NCBI GenBank assembly: GCA_001770205.1
Contig: MEQL01000060.1
Span: 1-64,000 of the forward strand
Direction of reading: 5' to 3'
Length of the DNA: 64,000 nt
Source of the DNA: Bdellovibrionales bacterium RIFOXYD12_FULL_39_22
GTDB taxonomy: Bacteria; Bdellovibrionota; Bacteriovoracia; Bacteriovoracales; Bacteriovoracaceae
This document shows positions 34,730-43,741 of the stretch, one piece after another. A program made the position numbers and the translations under genes. The notes under the pieces are model-generated. The model was not told the DNA's origin. It did not search any database and was given only the letters and a program-made list of their open reading frames with translations. The first letter of the stretch is position 1, and the number at the start of each line of letters is the position of its first letter.

Positions 34730-36877
34730 TTAAACATCATAAAAACGTTGCTGCTTTTCCACCAAGTCTCGTAAATATTTACACGTTTGATATCTATCAA
34801 CGCTAACTTCACTAGCATATTTATCCATTTTTTCTACGATAGAGGCAATGCCCTCACTGTCTGCATATTTGAGTAATCCACCTCTAAAGGGAGGAAGGCC
34901 AATTCCCATAATTAATCCTAAATCTACGTCCCCGGCCGTTCCAACAATACCTTCATCTAAAATAATTGCCGCCTCATTTATCATTGGAAGTAATAATCGC
35001 CATTGAATATCTTGCTCGGCCATATTTTTAAATTTACTAGGCCCATTTTCCACTACAAAATTATTCATCCCGCAACTTTTTCCATCTTCATCATAACGAT
35101 AAAATCCCAAATTACTTTTTTTACCGAGAGCACCACTTTCAAAAACTTTAAAAACAAAAGGACTCGGCCGCATCCGCTCACCCAAAGCATGATGTAATAT
35201 TTTTCCGACTTTAACTCCCACGTCAATTCCCACTTCATCCATCAATCTAAACGGCCCCATCGGCATACCAAAAGCAAGCGCGGCATTATCAATATCGGCA
35301 ACACTAACACCTTCCTCATAGAGATAAGATGCTTCATTTAAATAAGGGGCCAAAATTCTATTAACTAAAAAACCCGGCCCATCTTTGACAATAATCGGAG
35401 TCTTTTTAATTTTATTGCACCACTGATGAACCGTTTTAACCACCAACGGACTAACCTTGTCATGAGTAATAATTTCCACCAGCGGCATTCGATGTACCGG
35501 ATTAAAAAAATGCAACCCTAAAAAGCGTGATGAATCCTTAAATGCCGCGGCCATCTCTGTCACACTGAGAGAAGAGGTGTTACTGGCAATGATGCAATCA
35601 CTGGTGACAAATTCTTCTACTTCCGCAAAAACTTTCTTTTTAAGATCCATGTTTTCAACAACCGCTTCTACAATCAAGTGTGCCTTCTTAAATCCGTCAT
35701 ACCCTAGCTGTGTTGAAATTGAACGTTGTTTTTTTTCGAAATCGTCATAGCTCATTTTTTTCTTTTTTACCGAACGCCAAAAATTAGCAGATGATTGTTT
35801 TAGGCCCAACTCTAAAGCATCAATGGTGATATCTTTCATCACTGGCCGCATTCCATGATCGGCCATCAACCAAGCAATACCTCCACCCATCGTTCCTGCC
35901 CCTAAAACTACTCCCCTCGAAAGTGGTAAGGGATCACGCATCTCTATTGGCCCCAAATATTTTTTTGACTTATCTATTAAGAAAAAAATCTCCCTCAGTC
36001 GCTTGCTCTGTTCTGACATTGCCAACTTAGCGAAGGCCTCCGCTTCTGCATTGAGGGCATACTGTCTCTTTTTTCCAGCAGTATTCTCTAATAATTCCAA
36101 AATTTTCATTGGCGCTTGATAAAATCCTTTTGTTTCTTTAAGCGTTGCTTCCCGCGCTTTTTGAAAAATTAATTTGCGCGCAATAAAATTATCTATTGCT
36201 AAATTTTCAATTGATTTTAAAACAGAGTTATTGGCCTTCTTTTTAGTTAAAAACTTCAAGGCCATATCCAGCAGACGCTCTTTAGGAAAAACCTCTACAA
36301 CAAGTCCTAGCGATTTTGCTTTAAAGGCATTTACTTTTTTTCCAGTTAAAATTAAATCCAAGGCATTTGGAATGCCAATACGCAAAGGCAGTCGATATGT
36401 TCCACCAAACCCTGGTAAAATTCCCAATTGCACTTCTGGTAATCCCAGCGAAGTACTTGGTGAATTGGAGGCCAATATTTTTTTGCAGGCCAAGGCCAAC
36501 TCTAATCCTCCTCCCAAGCAAATACCATCAATACAAGCAATTGTTGGTAGCGGAAGATCTTCTATTAAATTAAATATCTCTTGGCCTTTACTTGAACCGG
36601 CCTTACACTCTTCTTCACTTTTTAAACTATCAATCAAATTGATGTCCGCTCCGGCCAAAAAAACACCATCTTTATGAGAAAAAAAGATTACTCCTGAAAT
36701 AGCATCATCTTCCCGAAAATTTTTTATTTTCTCTATACATTTTTTTAACTCGAACAAGGTTTTTTCATCTAGTACGGGCATGGCCTTTTGTTTATTTTTA
36801 CCAAAGCCAATGTAGGCAATATTCTCTATCACCTCATAACTAATATTCTCGTAATTATTATCCATTTCTCTATCCAT
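34730..36877 (-). CDS. fadJ: Fatty-oxidation multifunctional enzyme: enoyl-CoA hydratase / 3-hydroxyacyl-CoA dehydrogenase
   Basis: The 715-aa two-part enzyme has an N-terminal crotonase domain with both catalytic Glu (Glu126 in GGGLELAL and Glu148 in GLPEVQLG). The 3-hydroxyacyl-CoA dehydrogenase part has GAGTMG at 326-331 for NAD, catalytic His456 in GLHFFNP and a C-terminal helical domain. It performs the middle two steps of beta-oxidation. Length and layout match FadB/FadJ; the separate FadI-type thiolase gene 29 bp upstream favours the FadJ name. AAGGAG lies seven bases before the ATG. Confidence 0.9.
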   Translation of the reverse strand: MDREMDNNYENISYEVIENIAYIGFGKNKQKAMPVLDEKTLFELKKCIEKIKNFREDDAISGVIFFSHKDGVFLAGADINLIDSLKSEEECKAGSSKGQEIFNLIEDLPLPTIACIDGICLGGGLELALACKKILASNSPSTSLGLPEVQLGILPGFGGTYRLPLRIGIPNALDLILTGKKVNAFKAKSLGLVVEVFPKERLLDMALKFLTKKKANNSVLKSIENLAIDNFIARKLIFQKAREATLKETKGFYQAPMKILELLENTAGKKRQYALNAEAEAFAKLAMSEQSKRLREIFFLIDKSKKYLGPIEMRDPLPLSRGVVLGAGTMGGGIAWLMADHGMRPVMKDITIDALELGLKQSSANFWRSVKKKKMSYDDFEKKQRSISTQLGYDGFKKAHLIVEAVVENMDLKKKVFAEVEEFVTSDCIIASNTSSLSVTEMAAAFKDSSRFLGLHFFNPVHRMPLVEIITHDKVSPLVVKTVHQWCNKIKKTPIIVKDGPGFLVNRILAPYLNEASYLYEEGVSVADIDNAALAFGMPMGPFRLMDEVGIDVGVKVGKILHHALGERMRPSPFVFKVFESGALGKKSNLGFYRYDEDGKSCGMNNFVVENGPSKFKNMAEQDIQWRLLLPMINEAAIILDEGIVGTAGDVDLGLIMGIGLPPFRGGLLKYADSEGIASIVEKMDKYASEVSVDRYQTCKYLRDLVEKQQRFYDV

Positions 36878-36906
36878 CGCTATCTCCTTAGCTTTTGGCC
36901 TGATCC

Positions 36907-38193
36907 TTAAAGTAAATTTTCAATCAATACTGCTCCACCTTGCCCACCGCCAATACAAAGCGATGCTACTCCATATTTTCCACGTCTTCGCCGCAACTCA
37001 TGGGCCAGAGAACAAATCAAACGACTACCTGTTGATCCCACTGGATGCCCCAATGCGATGGCACCACCATTGACATTGAGTTTCTCATAAGGAATTTCTC
37101 CCCATACTCGATTAATTCCAAAACGAGAGGCAACTTTGCCATCTTTCATCCCTCGCAACACGGCCAATACTTGTGCCGCAAATGCCTCGTTGATTTCAAA
37201 AAGATCGACATCTTCTATTTTTTTTGCCGTTCGTTCAAGCAATCCATTCATCGCAATTAGAGGTCCCATCCCCATACGCTCGGGGGCCAATCCACCAAAA
37301 AAGTAATCAATCACTTTTGCCATCGGGCGCAGATTATATTTCTTCACACTTTCTTCATTGGCCAGAAGAAGCATTGAGCCTCCATCGGTGATAGGACAGC
37401 TATTACCCACAGTAACTGTGCCAGATTTTTTATCAAAGTAGGGTTTCATTTTTGCCAATCCCTCCACCGAAGAATTGGAACGATAACCAATATCTTTTGT
37501 TATCAGCTTTTCTAATTTGCTGCCCGCAATGATAGGAACAACCTCATCAGCAATTCGGTTACTCTCCCAAGCAATCGTGGCCTTTTTATGTGATTCATTA
37601 GCAAAAATATCTTGCTCTTCTCTTGTTATGTTCAATTCACGGGCCAATAACTCCGCCGTCTGGCCCATGTTTAGTCCACTAAAAGGATCAGTAAGTCCCT
37701 GTTCAATAGCGATAACTGGCGATAGATAATATGGACGAAATGCCGCCAATGCTTTTATGCGATCCGGTAATGTTTTTGCGCTCATAAGTTTGGAAAAAAG
37801 CTCAGTCATATCCCGATTAAAAATAAGTGGCATCTGAGACATTGACTCCACTCCTCCGGCCAATACCACAGAGGCCCGCCCAGTTTTTATTTTCAAAAAC
37901 CCCTGGGAGACCGCCTCCATCCCCGAAGCGCAGTTACGATTTACAGTATAGGCGGAAGTCTTTTCGTGAAGGCCGGCATCAAGGGCAATTACTCGCGAAA
38001 TGTTGGGATACTTGGCCGGTGTACCGATATTTCCGATTATTACCTCATCTATTCCATCGTCTGGTATTTCCACCTTATCCATAATATGGCGCAAAAGAGG
38101 TATTCCTAAAAATGGGGCGGCCACATTTTTAAAATCTAATCCGGCCTTGGCCTGAGGAGTTCGATTAGCATCAACAATAAAAACATCGTTCAT
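36907..38193 (-). CDS. fadI: Acetyl-CoA acyltransferase (3-ketoacyl-CoA thiolase)
   Basis: The 428-aa thiolase has nucleophile Cys88 in NRNCASG, His383 in ALGHPVGSTG and Cys413 in CIGGGQGG, so all catalytic residues are present. It cleaves 3-ketoacyl-CoA to release acetyl-CoA. The length is closer to FadI than to FadA (about 390). It is the first gene of a minus-strand set that continues with the fadJ-type gene. Confidence 0.88.
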   Translation of the reverse strand: MNDVFIVDANRTPQAKAGLDFKNVAAPFLGIPLLRHIMDKVEIPDDGIDEVIIGNIGTPAKYPNISRVIALDAGLHEKTSAYTVNRNCASGMEAVSQGFLKIKTGRASVVLAGGVESMSQMPLIFNRDMTELFSKLMSAKTLPDRIKALAAFRPYYLSPVIAIEQGLTDPFSGLNMGQTAELLARELNITREEQDIFANESHKKATIAWESNRIADEVVPIIAGSKLEKLITKDIGYRSNSSVEGLAKMKPYFDKKSGTVTVGNSCPITDGGSMLLLANEESVKKYNLRPMAKVIDYFFGGLAPERMGMGPLIAMNGLLERTAKKIEDVDLFEINEAFAAQVLAVLRGMKDGKVASRFGINRVWGEIPYEKLNVNGGAIALGHPVGSTGSRLICSLAHELRRRRGKYGVASLCIGGGQGGAVLIENLL

Positions 38194-38310
38194 AGATAGT
38201 CATCCTTGATTACTTTTTGATAAAAGTTGAACAAAAAAATTGGACAATAAAATGATAGTGCAAAATTTACTGTTGATAAAGGAGAAGATTTTTTGAGTTC
38301 TAACAAAAAA

Positions 38311-38343
38311 GCAGTCGGGAACAACCAATATGCTATTCCCGAC
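38311..38343 (-). terminator. Rho-independent terminator of the barrel protein gene
   Basis: GTCGGGAA (38314-38321) pairs with TTCCCGAC (38336-38343). On the minus strand the stem is followed by TGCTTTTTT. It lies 28 bases past the stop of the barrel gene at 38372-39493. Confidence 0.75.
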
Positions 38344-38371
38344 CGTTATGATTCAATTGTGCTATTCACAA

Positions 38372-39493
38372 TTAAAAAGTAACTAACAAACCGCCGCTAA
38401 TTGTCATAAAACCGGCATCCTCAATCTCACGTCCTAGTTGATTTAGGCGCTGCTGATCAAAGTTTTGATCCACTGCTGTCGATTCATAGTCAAAACCTTG
38501 GGCCAAACCTTTAGCATAGCTAACATCTAAGTTTAGGCCAATGCTATTGGAAAATTTAATTTCTGATCCTAAAGAACCACGAGCTGAAACATAGCTGGAA
38601 GTAAATTGCTCGTTACCATATCTAATACCATACTGATCATAGTATGGACGCTTATCAGAAAAAGAGAGACTGGTTCTATTGTATGCCAAAGCAGCTCCCA
38701 GATATGGACGAATTTTTCCGCTATTTATTATAAAGACCTTTGAGTTCATATCCACAGCAAAGTGGTTATAATTTAGTTGTCGTCCATTATCGCCGTAAAT
38801 GTCATAGTAACCATAGTTATCGTATACGTAGCTCTCGTAGTTATTATTATCGTCGCTTATATCAAGTGTTGAATAGGTCAATCCCACCCCTAAAGATAGT
38901 CTAGAATTAACCATAGACTCAGCCGAGAGCGAAATATTTATCTTCGATTCATAATTTACTTGATCACCTTTTATATTAAGCACTCCAAAAGCAGGAATGA
39001 TTTTGAATTGAGTCTCTGTGTTTTCATCTTCAATTACCGCTTTTTTTAGTGGAGATTCTGTTACCACCAGCGCTGGTGCTATGGTCTCTATTGGGGCAAC
39101 AGGTGTTACTGCTGCCTGGCGAACACTTACTTGATCAGAGGAGATGGCCGAACCATCGCCGGCCGAACCGCTACCAAAAACATTAGAGATTTTTTCTTGT
39201 AAATTTTTCTTTTCAGAATCTTTAATTTCTCTAACTTGCTCTCGTGGAATTTGGAGGTTTTCAATCTGCTTGGCCAACATTTTTACATTTTTCTTTTCGC
39301 TTTTCTTGCGCGCTTCTTCAATCAATTCGGTATTTGAAAGCTCGTCTTCTTCTGCCGCCGACCATTGGCCATCAACATCAATTTGATCTGAGTTTAAAAT
39401 TGAGTCGGCCTCTTTTAATACATCTTCTTGTGCAAAGGCCTGTATGCCGTATGCTGAAAGGATTAGCAAACTAACGAGACTTAAATATTTCAT
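38372..39493 (-). CDS. Outer-membrane beta-barrel protein with N-terminal coiled coil
   Basis: The 373-aa protein starts at ATG 39493 (AAAGGAG upstream) with a signal peptide (cleavage near AFAQED). A charged helical, coiled-coil-prone segment (about 50-105) and a Pro/Ala linker follow. A C-terminal barrel of about eight strands ends in GGLLVTF. One loop is unusually Tyr/Asn/Asp-rich (about residues 218-245). A longer upstream frame has no signal and is rejected. It is monocistronic with its own terminator, as expected for an abundant porin-like or OmpA-like protein. Confidence 0.65.
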   Translation of the reverse strand: MKYLSLVSLLILSAYGIQAFAQEDVLKEADSILNSDQIDVDGQWSAAEEDELSNTELIEEARKKSEKKNVKMLAKQIENLQIPREQVREIKDSEKKNLQEKISNVFGSGSAGDGSAISSDQVSVRQAAVTPVAPIETIAPALVVTESPLKKAVIEDENTETQFKIIPAFGVLNIKGDQVNYESKINISLSAESMVNSRLSLGVGLTYSTLDISDDNNNYESYVYDNYGYYDIYGDNGRQLNYNHFAVDMNSKVFIINSGKIRPYLGAALAYNRTSLSFSDKRPYYDQYGIRYGNEQFTSSYVSARGSLGSEIKFSNSIGLNLDVSYAKGLAQGFDYESTAVDQNFDQQRLNQLGREIEDAGFMTISGGLLVTF

Positions 39494-39707
39494 AGAAAAC
39501 TCCTTTAAAAAACAACCCAAAACATCGTATGTAAATTTCCCATCACCTTTTAGCATATTTTCAAACAACGCGGTGAAATATAATTTTGATCATGTATTTT
39601 TTACCAACATAAAAAACAAATTCTCGATAGGCAAAAATCTCTAAATTTTAGTTCCTTTTTGCAATTCTACTAATGAATTCTATTATTTATCCGATATACT
39701 AAAACGA

Positions 39708-40406
39708 ATGAATAACTTATCTTTCCTCTATAATGCCAGCACTTCAAATAAGAGCATAGGCCTTTGGACATTGCTCCTACTGCTTTTATTTTGTATTTCC
39801 TGTTCTTCATCATCTACAACTCCTCCGGCCAAAGAAGAAAATAGCATTCAAAGTGAAAATGCTAATGACGATGGCCTCTCGCTGACTGAACTTGAGGCCG
39901 ACTTTGAAAATGATGCTACTACCGCCAGTGATGCCAGCGCTTCCCCTGAAACATCTATCGAAACGGTGAACGACGAAGCGGTCGAGGAAACAGCGCCTGC
40001 CCCTTCTACAGAGCAGATAGCACCTCTTTCAATCGACAATCCACCTGCGGCAGAAATCACTATAAAGGAAGAAGAGGCCTCAACCGAAGTAGTGCCTACC
40101 AACAAATATGGTAAATACTTTAACGTATCAGAGCACTCTCTTCTTTTTGCGGCCAAGAGGGGCTCTATCGAAACACTTAAATACTTGCTCGGACTAGGTA
40201 TTGATGTGAATTTTCAAAACGCCAAAGGCGAAACGGCACTAATGGCCGCTGCTAGAAATGGCAGATTAGAAAACGTAATCTTTCTTTTAGAAAATGGTGC
40301 TAATACTAACCTGAAAAACAAATCTGGTAAAACGGCCATCCAACTGATTGGAAAAAAGAACTCTTCACAGATAAAAAATATTTTAAAAGATCACGCCTCT
40401 CCATAG
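39708..40406 (+). CDS. Ankyrin-repeat lipoprotein
   Basis: The 232-aa protein has a hydrophobic signal segment with a lipobox at Cys32 (FCISC), an acidic, Ser/Thr/Ala-rich linker (about 40-145) and two to three C-terminal ankyrin repeats (LLFAAKRGSIETLKYLL, then GETALMAAARNGRLENVIFLL). The linker would hold the ankyrin domain away from the membrane. It is convergent with the pilin-like gene 10 bp away. Its partner is unknown. Confidence 0.75.
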   Translation: MNNLSFLYNASTSNKSIGLWTLLLLLLFCISCSSSSTTPPAKEENSIQSENANDDGLSLTELEADFENDATTASDASASPETSIETVNDEAVEETAPAPSTEQIAPLSIDNPPAAEITIKEEEASTEVVPTNKYGKYFNVSEHSLLFAAKRGSIETLKYLLGLGIDVNFQNAKGETALMAAARNGRLENVIFLLENGANTNLKNKSGKTAIQLIGKKNSSQIKNILKDHASP

Positions 40407-40416
40407 CATGAATGTG

Positions 40417-40656
40417 CTAGCGAGGAATGTTGTAGTAAATCAATCTATCCTCACTGGCCGCGAACATAAAAAGTCCTGTAATTTTACACATGGCCAGTTC
40501 GGGATTAGACTGACATTTGGCCGGATCAACTTTGAGATATTGATATAATTTCCCAGAAATAGAAATAATTAGTATGGCCGCCACCGAAATCATCATCGCA
40601 TATTCAACTGAAGTTTGACCTTTTGAAAACCAACCGCGGCCTTTTTTTGTTTTCAT
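40417..40656 (-). CDS. Flp/Tad-type pilin-like protein
   Basis: The 79-aa protein has a basic leader and a class III-type processing motif followed by a hydrophobic helix (SKGQTSVEYAMMISVAAILI). The Gly-Gln and the Glu five residues into the mature part are typical of Flp and other type IV pilin-like subunits. Two Cys in the tail (AKCQS and AMCKI) may bond. No prepilin peptidase or assembly ATPase is in the window. It follows the Rossmann-like gene by 11 bp. Confidence 0.65.
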   Translation of the reverse strand: MKTKKGRGWFSKGQTSVEYAMMISVAAILIISISGKLYQYLKVDPAKCQSNPELAMCKITGLFMFAASEDRLIYYNIPR

Positions 40657-40667
40657 CTTATCTCTGC

Positions 40668-42056
40668 TTATAAATGTTTAATCGCCATTAATTCCGATAA
40701 AAGTCCTACCGCCCGATTATTATATGGCCCGACATATTTTATATTTACTAACGGGCCTGCGAGTGCGTTGTTTCCAATATCTAAAACCGATACCTCTGAA
40801 CGTTGGCCATCATCTAGCGATCTATCTTCATATATCGCATTCAAGATTACTTCGGGCCCAAAAGAGTAATCCAATTCCTCAACATCCTGTTCTGAAAAAG
40901 CAATCAAATTTGCTAAATCCCTATATATTTGTTTGAGAATAAAATTTTTAATAAAAGCTTCTTTCAAGCAATCTCTACCTTTGAAAAAAACTTTCCCTTC
41001 AATCCGGCCATATTCGAATTTAATATCCCAATAGGGAATTGTTGCCCCAATCATTTGTGGGCCAGAGAAAATAAAACGCTCACCGACTAAATCTGTAAAA
41101 GCATCACTAGATTTTAATTTTATATTCAGCTCAAAACAACGATATACTTCTGATTTAATATTTACATCAAATAGAGAATCTCCTGGCGCCCCACCTACAA
41201 TTAAAATATCCTTGGGCCGAACAATTCCCTCATAACTCTCCAGCTCTACCGCCCACGGCCCTTTTTTATGAAAGATCCACTCTTTCACTCTAGTCTTTTT
41301 AAACAATCCACCTCTTGCTAAAAATAATTTTTGCAATCTATCCGTCAATTTTTTATCATCAACTTGATAATGAGGAAGAAGAAGTGAGAGGAAGATATGA
41401 AAGAGTTGATAATCCCCCATCGCAAGGGATATTCTGTTATGAAAAATTGCTCCTAACATTGAGAGTATCGAAGAGATTTCTGTTTTCTCTTGGGCCAATT
41501 CTGAACTAACGACTCTTTTAAACTCATCAAAAAATGGTCTTATTTGCGAAGGACAGATACTATACAACTGTTTAAATCCTACCGTCCCCGTATCTGCGCC
41601 ATCAAAGAGAAGTTTTGCAACTTGTAGGCCATAGGAATTACACAGTTGGTTAAACCAATGATTAGCATCATCATGCTGGCCCATAATACTGGCATAAAGA
41701 TCAGCGGTTTTAGGAGAAATTAACCAATGAGGAAATTTACGAACAATTTCTCGCAAATTACTAACCGGTCTAGTTCCCAGCAACAATCGACGATTTCCTG
41801 CAACAATGGTGGCCGGACGATTAGTTGTAAATTTATCAATATCCTTAAGTGGCCCAATATCATAAACCTCTCCATAAAGATGTAGTAGGTTTTGCTCAAG
41901 GGAGCTAATCCAATCTAGATAGACCTCTCCAAGATTTATTCGATCATCATCTACGAGCAACACTTTTTCGCCGGCCACCAGTCTGCGCAATAATAAAATA
42001 TAAGCGATATAGTTTTCGCCTACCGCAAATGTATCTATTTTTTTATTAAATAGCAT
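40668..42056 (-). CDS. Rossmann-like (FAD/NAD-type) protein of unknown function
   Basis: The 462-aa protein starts at ATG 42056, with AAGGAG upstream, inside the end of waaA (11 bp overlap). The N terminus looks like a dinucleotide-binding fold: a beta strand, then VGENYIAYILLLRRL and LLVDDDR, though the usual GxGxxG is degraded to VGENYIA. A second such segment, DILIVGGAPGD, lies past the middle. It may belong to the FAD-dependent desaturase/amine-oxidase-like group, but this is a weak call. Coupling to waaA suggests an envelope role. Confidence 0.45.
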   Translation of the reverse strand: MLFNKKIDTFAVGENYIAYILLLRRLVAGEKVLLVDDDRINLGEVYLDWISSLEQNLLHLYGEVYDIGPLKDIDKFTTNRPATIVAGNRRLLLGTRPVSNLREIVRKFPHWLISPKTADLYASIMGQHDDANHWFNQLCNSYGLQVAKLLFDGADTGTVGFKQLYSICPSQIRPFFDEFKRVVSSELAQEKTEISSILSMLGAIFHNRISLAMGDYQLFHIFLSLLLPHYQVDDKKLTDRLQKLFLARGGLFKKTRVKEWIFHKKGPWAVELESYEGIVRPKDILIVGGAPGDSLFDVNIKSEVYRCFELNIKLKSSDAFTDLVGERFIFSGPQMIGATIPYWDIKFEYGRIEGKVFFKGRDCLKEAFIKNFILKQIYRDLANLIAFSEQDVEELDYSFGPEVILNAIYEDRSLDDGQRSEVSVLDIGNNALAGPLVNIKYVGPYNNRAVGLLSELMAIKHL

Positions 42057-43461
42057 CGCGCTCCTTGAGAATATGATTAATAACCTCACCGGCCACATCA
42101 TTCATCTTATTACCAATTTCCCATCTGTGGCCCATCTCAGCCTTTAGTTTAAATTCACTATTTAACTGCTTTGCCAATATTGTCTGCAATGAGTTTAAAA
42201 ATTCTTCCGAATGCTCTACAACTTTAACATAGCTCTCTGAATATTGCTTGATAAAATCATACTCTTTTGAGGCAAAGGTTTTTGGCCCGCAATAAATATA
42301 CGGCGTCATCCAATACGGTTCTAAAAGCGAATGAATGCTCCGATTAAATCCTCCCCCCACATAGGCCATTTCAAAATAGCTATACATCTCACACAAAATT
42401 CCCGGAATAAGATTTATCACTATTCCAGGGGCCTTGGAAATATCGGCAAATATCTTTGCATACTCTTGCTCTTGTAAATTTCTCGGTAATTCGTAAATGG
42501 GGAGTGTTGTATGGTGTTTAGCAAAAATAGAATCTAGTTTTTGCCGAATAGATGCCACATTATCTGGAGATAATTTATGAGGCGCGAGCATAATCAAAAG
42601 TTTTCTCTCCTTTATTGCCGCCATCACAAAAGAAGAATCTAATAAAAACAAATCTTCCAAATAACAGCTTCCCATCAGCAGTCGCTCTGGCCGATTATAA
42701 TTAGGTAAAAAATCCTTCCATGGTTTGTAAAATAAGAATGCAGAAAGTTTTTTATCTAAATTCTCAATTCGCTCCAAAATGCGCATAATGCGAAAATCTC
42801 CAATATAAATGTGACACTTTTTATTCAGCGTTTGAAAATAGTTTTTATCTGCCTCCGTCAAAGTAACCATTAGATAAAACGAGCGAAAAATATTTTCATA
42901 AAACCACTTTAATGCCGACCACTTCTTTGATAATAAAAAATTTTCTTTATTTTTTATAGTCGCAGCAAAAAGTACAAACTTAATTTCCTTCTGTGCCCCA
43001 ATAAGCAGAAGTTCTGGAAAAAAATCATAGCGGCAAAGAATCAGCGTCTTGGCAGAAATTAGATCAGATAACTTCTGCCCGCCCCAAAATGGCAATAGGG
43101 AATAAGAAAGGGCCGGAAAGCGATAAATCCGCAGTAAAGGATTGGCCATGGCCAGTGCTTGACAATCTTTTTCTACACTTGCAGAAAAAAAAATCAACTC
43201 AACAATTCGTCCGGCCTTTAGAAAAAAATCCAATATCGGGCGAATCTGCTCTAACTCTCCTTGGCTGGATACTTCAAAGGCAAGATCTGCAATAGGAAGA
43301 CTCTTTTTATTCTTAAAAGTTGCTGGCAGATTTTTTGCCTCAAAAAGTAGTCTCTCGGAAATAGCCCCAGAGAGTGGGGCCAGAATAAATTTTACAAAAG
43401 GAAATAGTGCCGTGCGAATAAGATTAACTAACCACAACAGCGTAATTAAATATCTAGACAT
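42046..43461 (-). CDS. waaA: 3-deoxy-D-manno-octulosonic acid (KDO) transferase
   Basis: The 471-aa GT-B glycosyltransferase has an N-terminal membrane anchor (about 8-30), the catalytic Glu69 region (EVSSQGELEQ, matching the SxGE motif of WaaA) and the C-terminal sugar-nucleotide site (VGGGFNRSIHSLLEP then YIYCGPK). It adds KDO to lipid A precursors in the inner membrane, so this organism makes lipopolysaccharide. The His of the usual GGHN motif reads RSIHSLLEP here, a common variation. It leads a set with the Rossmann-like and pilin-like genes. Confidence 0.82.
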   Translation of the reverse strand: MSRYLITLLWLVNLIRTALFPFVKFILAPLSGAISERLLFEAKNLPATFKNKKSLPIADLAFEVSSQGELEQIRPILDFFLKAGRIVELIFFSASVEKDCQALAMANPLLRIYRFPALSYSLLPFWGGQKLSDLISAKTLILCRYDFFPELLLIGAQKEIKFVLFAATIKNKENFLLSKKWSALKWFYENIFRSFYLMVTLTEADKNYFQTLNKKCHIYIGDFRIMRILERIENLDKKLSAFLFYKPWKDFLPNYNRPERLLMGSCYLEDLFLLDSSFVMAAIKERKLLIMLAPHKLSPDNVASIRQKLDSIFAKHHTTLPIYELPRNLQEQEYAKIFADISKAPGIVINLIPGILCEMYSYFEMAYVGGGFNRSIHSLLEPYWMTPYIYCGPKTFASKEYDFIKQYSESYVKVVEHSEEFLNSLQTILAKQLNSEFKLKAEMGHRWEIGNKMNDVAGEVINHILKERDAI

Positions 43462-43650
43462 TTCTTTTTAAGAATCTATGAAACTATCAAAAATGTCACT
43501 TAATAATTGAGGAGATAGCTAATTCATGCTGCCTTTGGCAGGTGATTGTTTTGTCTATTATTTGTATTATTTGTATTATTTACGCTTTCCTTATTATTTT
43601 ACTAAAGTATTTATAACTTGAATTTAGTCCTGATGAAATTAAAATAGCAC

Positions 43651-43676
43651 AAAAAAGGGGCCTCGAATGAGGCCCC
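43651..43676 (-). terminator. Rho-independent terminator of the 939-aa lipoprotein gene
   Basis: A perfect 8-bp stem, GGGGCCTC/GAGGCCCC around GAAT (43657-43676), is followed on the minus strand by TTTTTT. Confidence 0.85.
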
Positions 43677-43741
43677 AGAAATTCAATTAATCATTTTAGA
43701 AAATTGGGTGCAAAGAATAAAATTATTTGCACCTCAACCTA

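Noticed and set aside
36174..36677. 167-aa open frame antisense to the fadJ-type gene
   Set aside because: It covers the crotonase active-site region of a clear enzyme on the other strand.
43555..43590. Short tandem copies of TATTATTTG upstream of waaA
   Set aside because: Only about three AT-rich copies, too few and too simple to call an array or a CRISPR.
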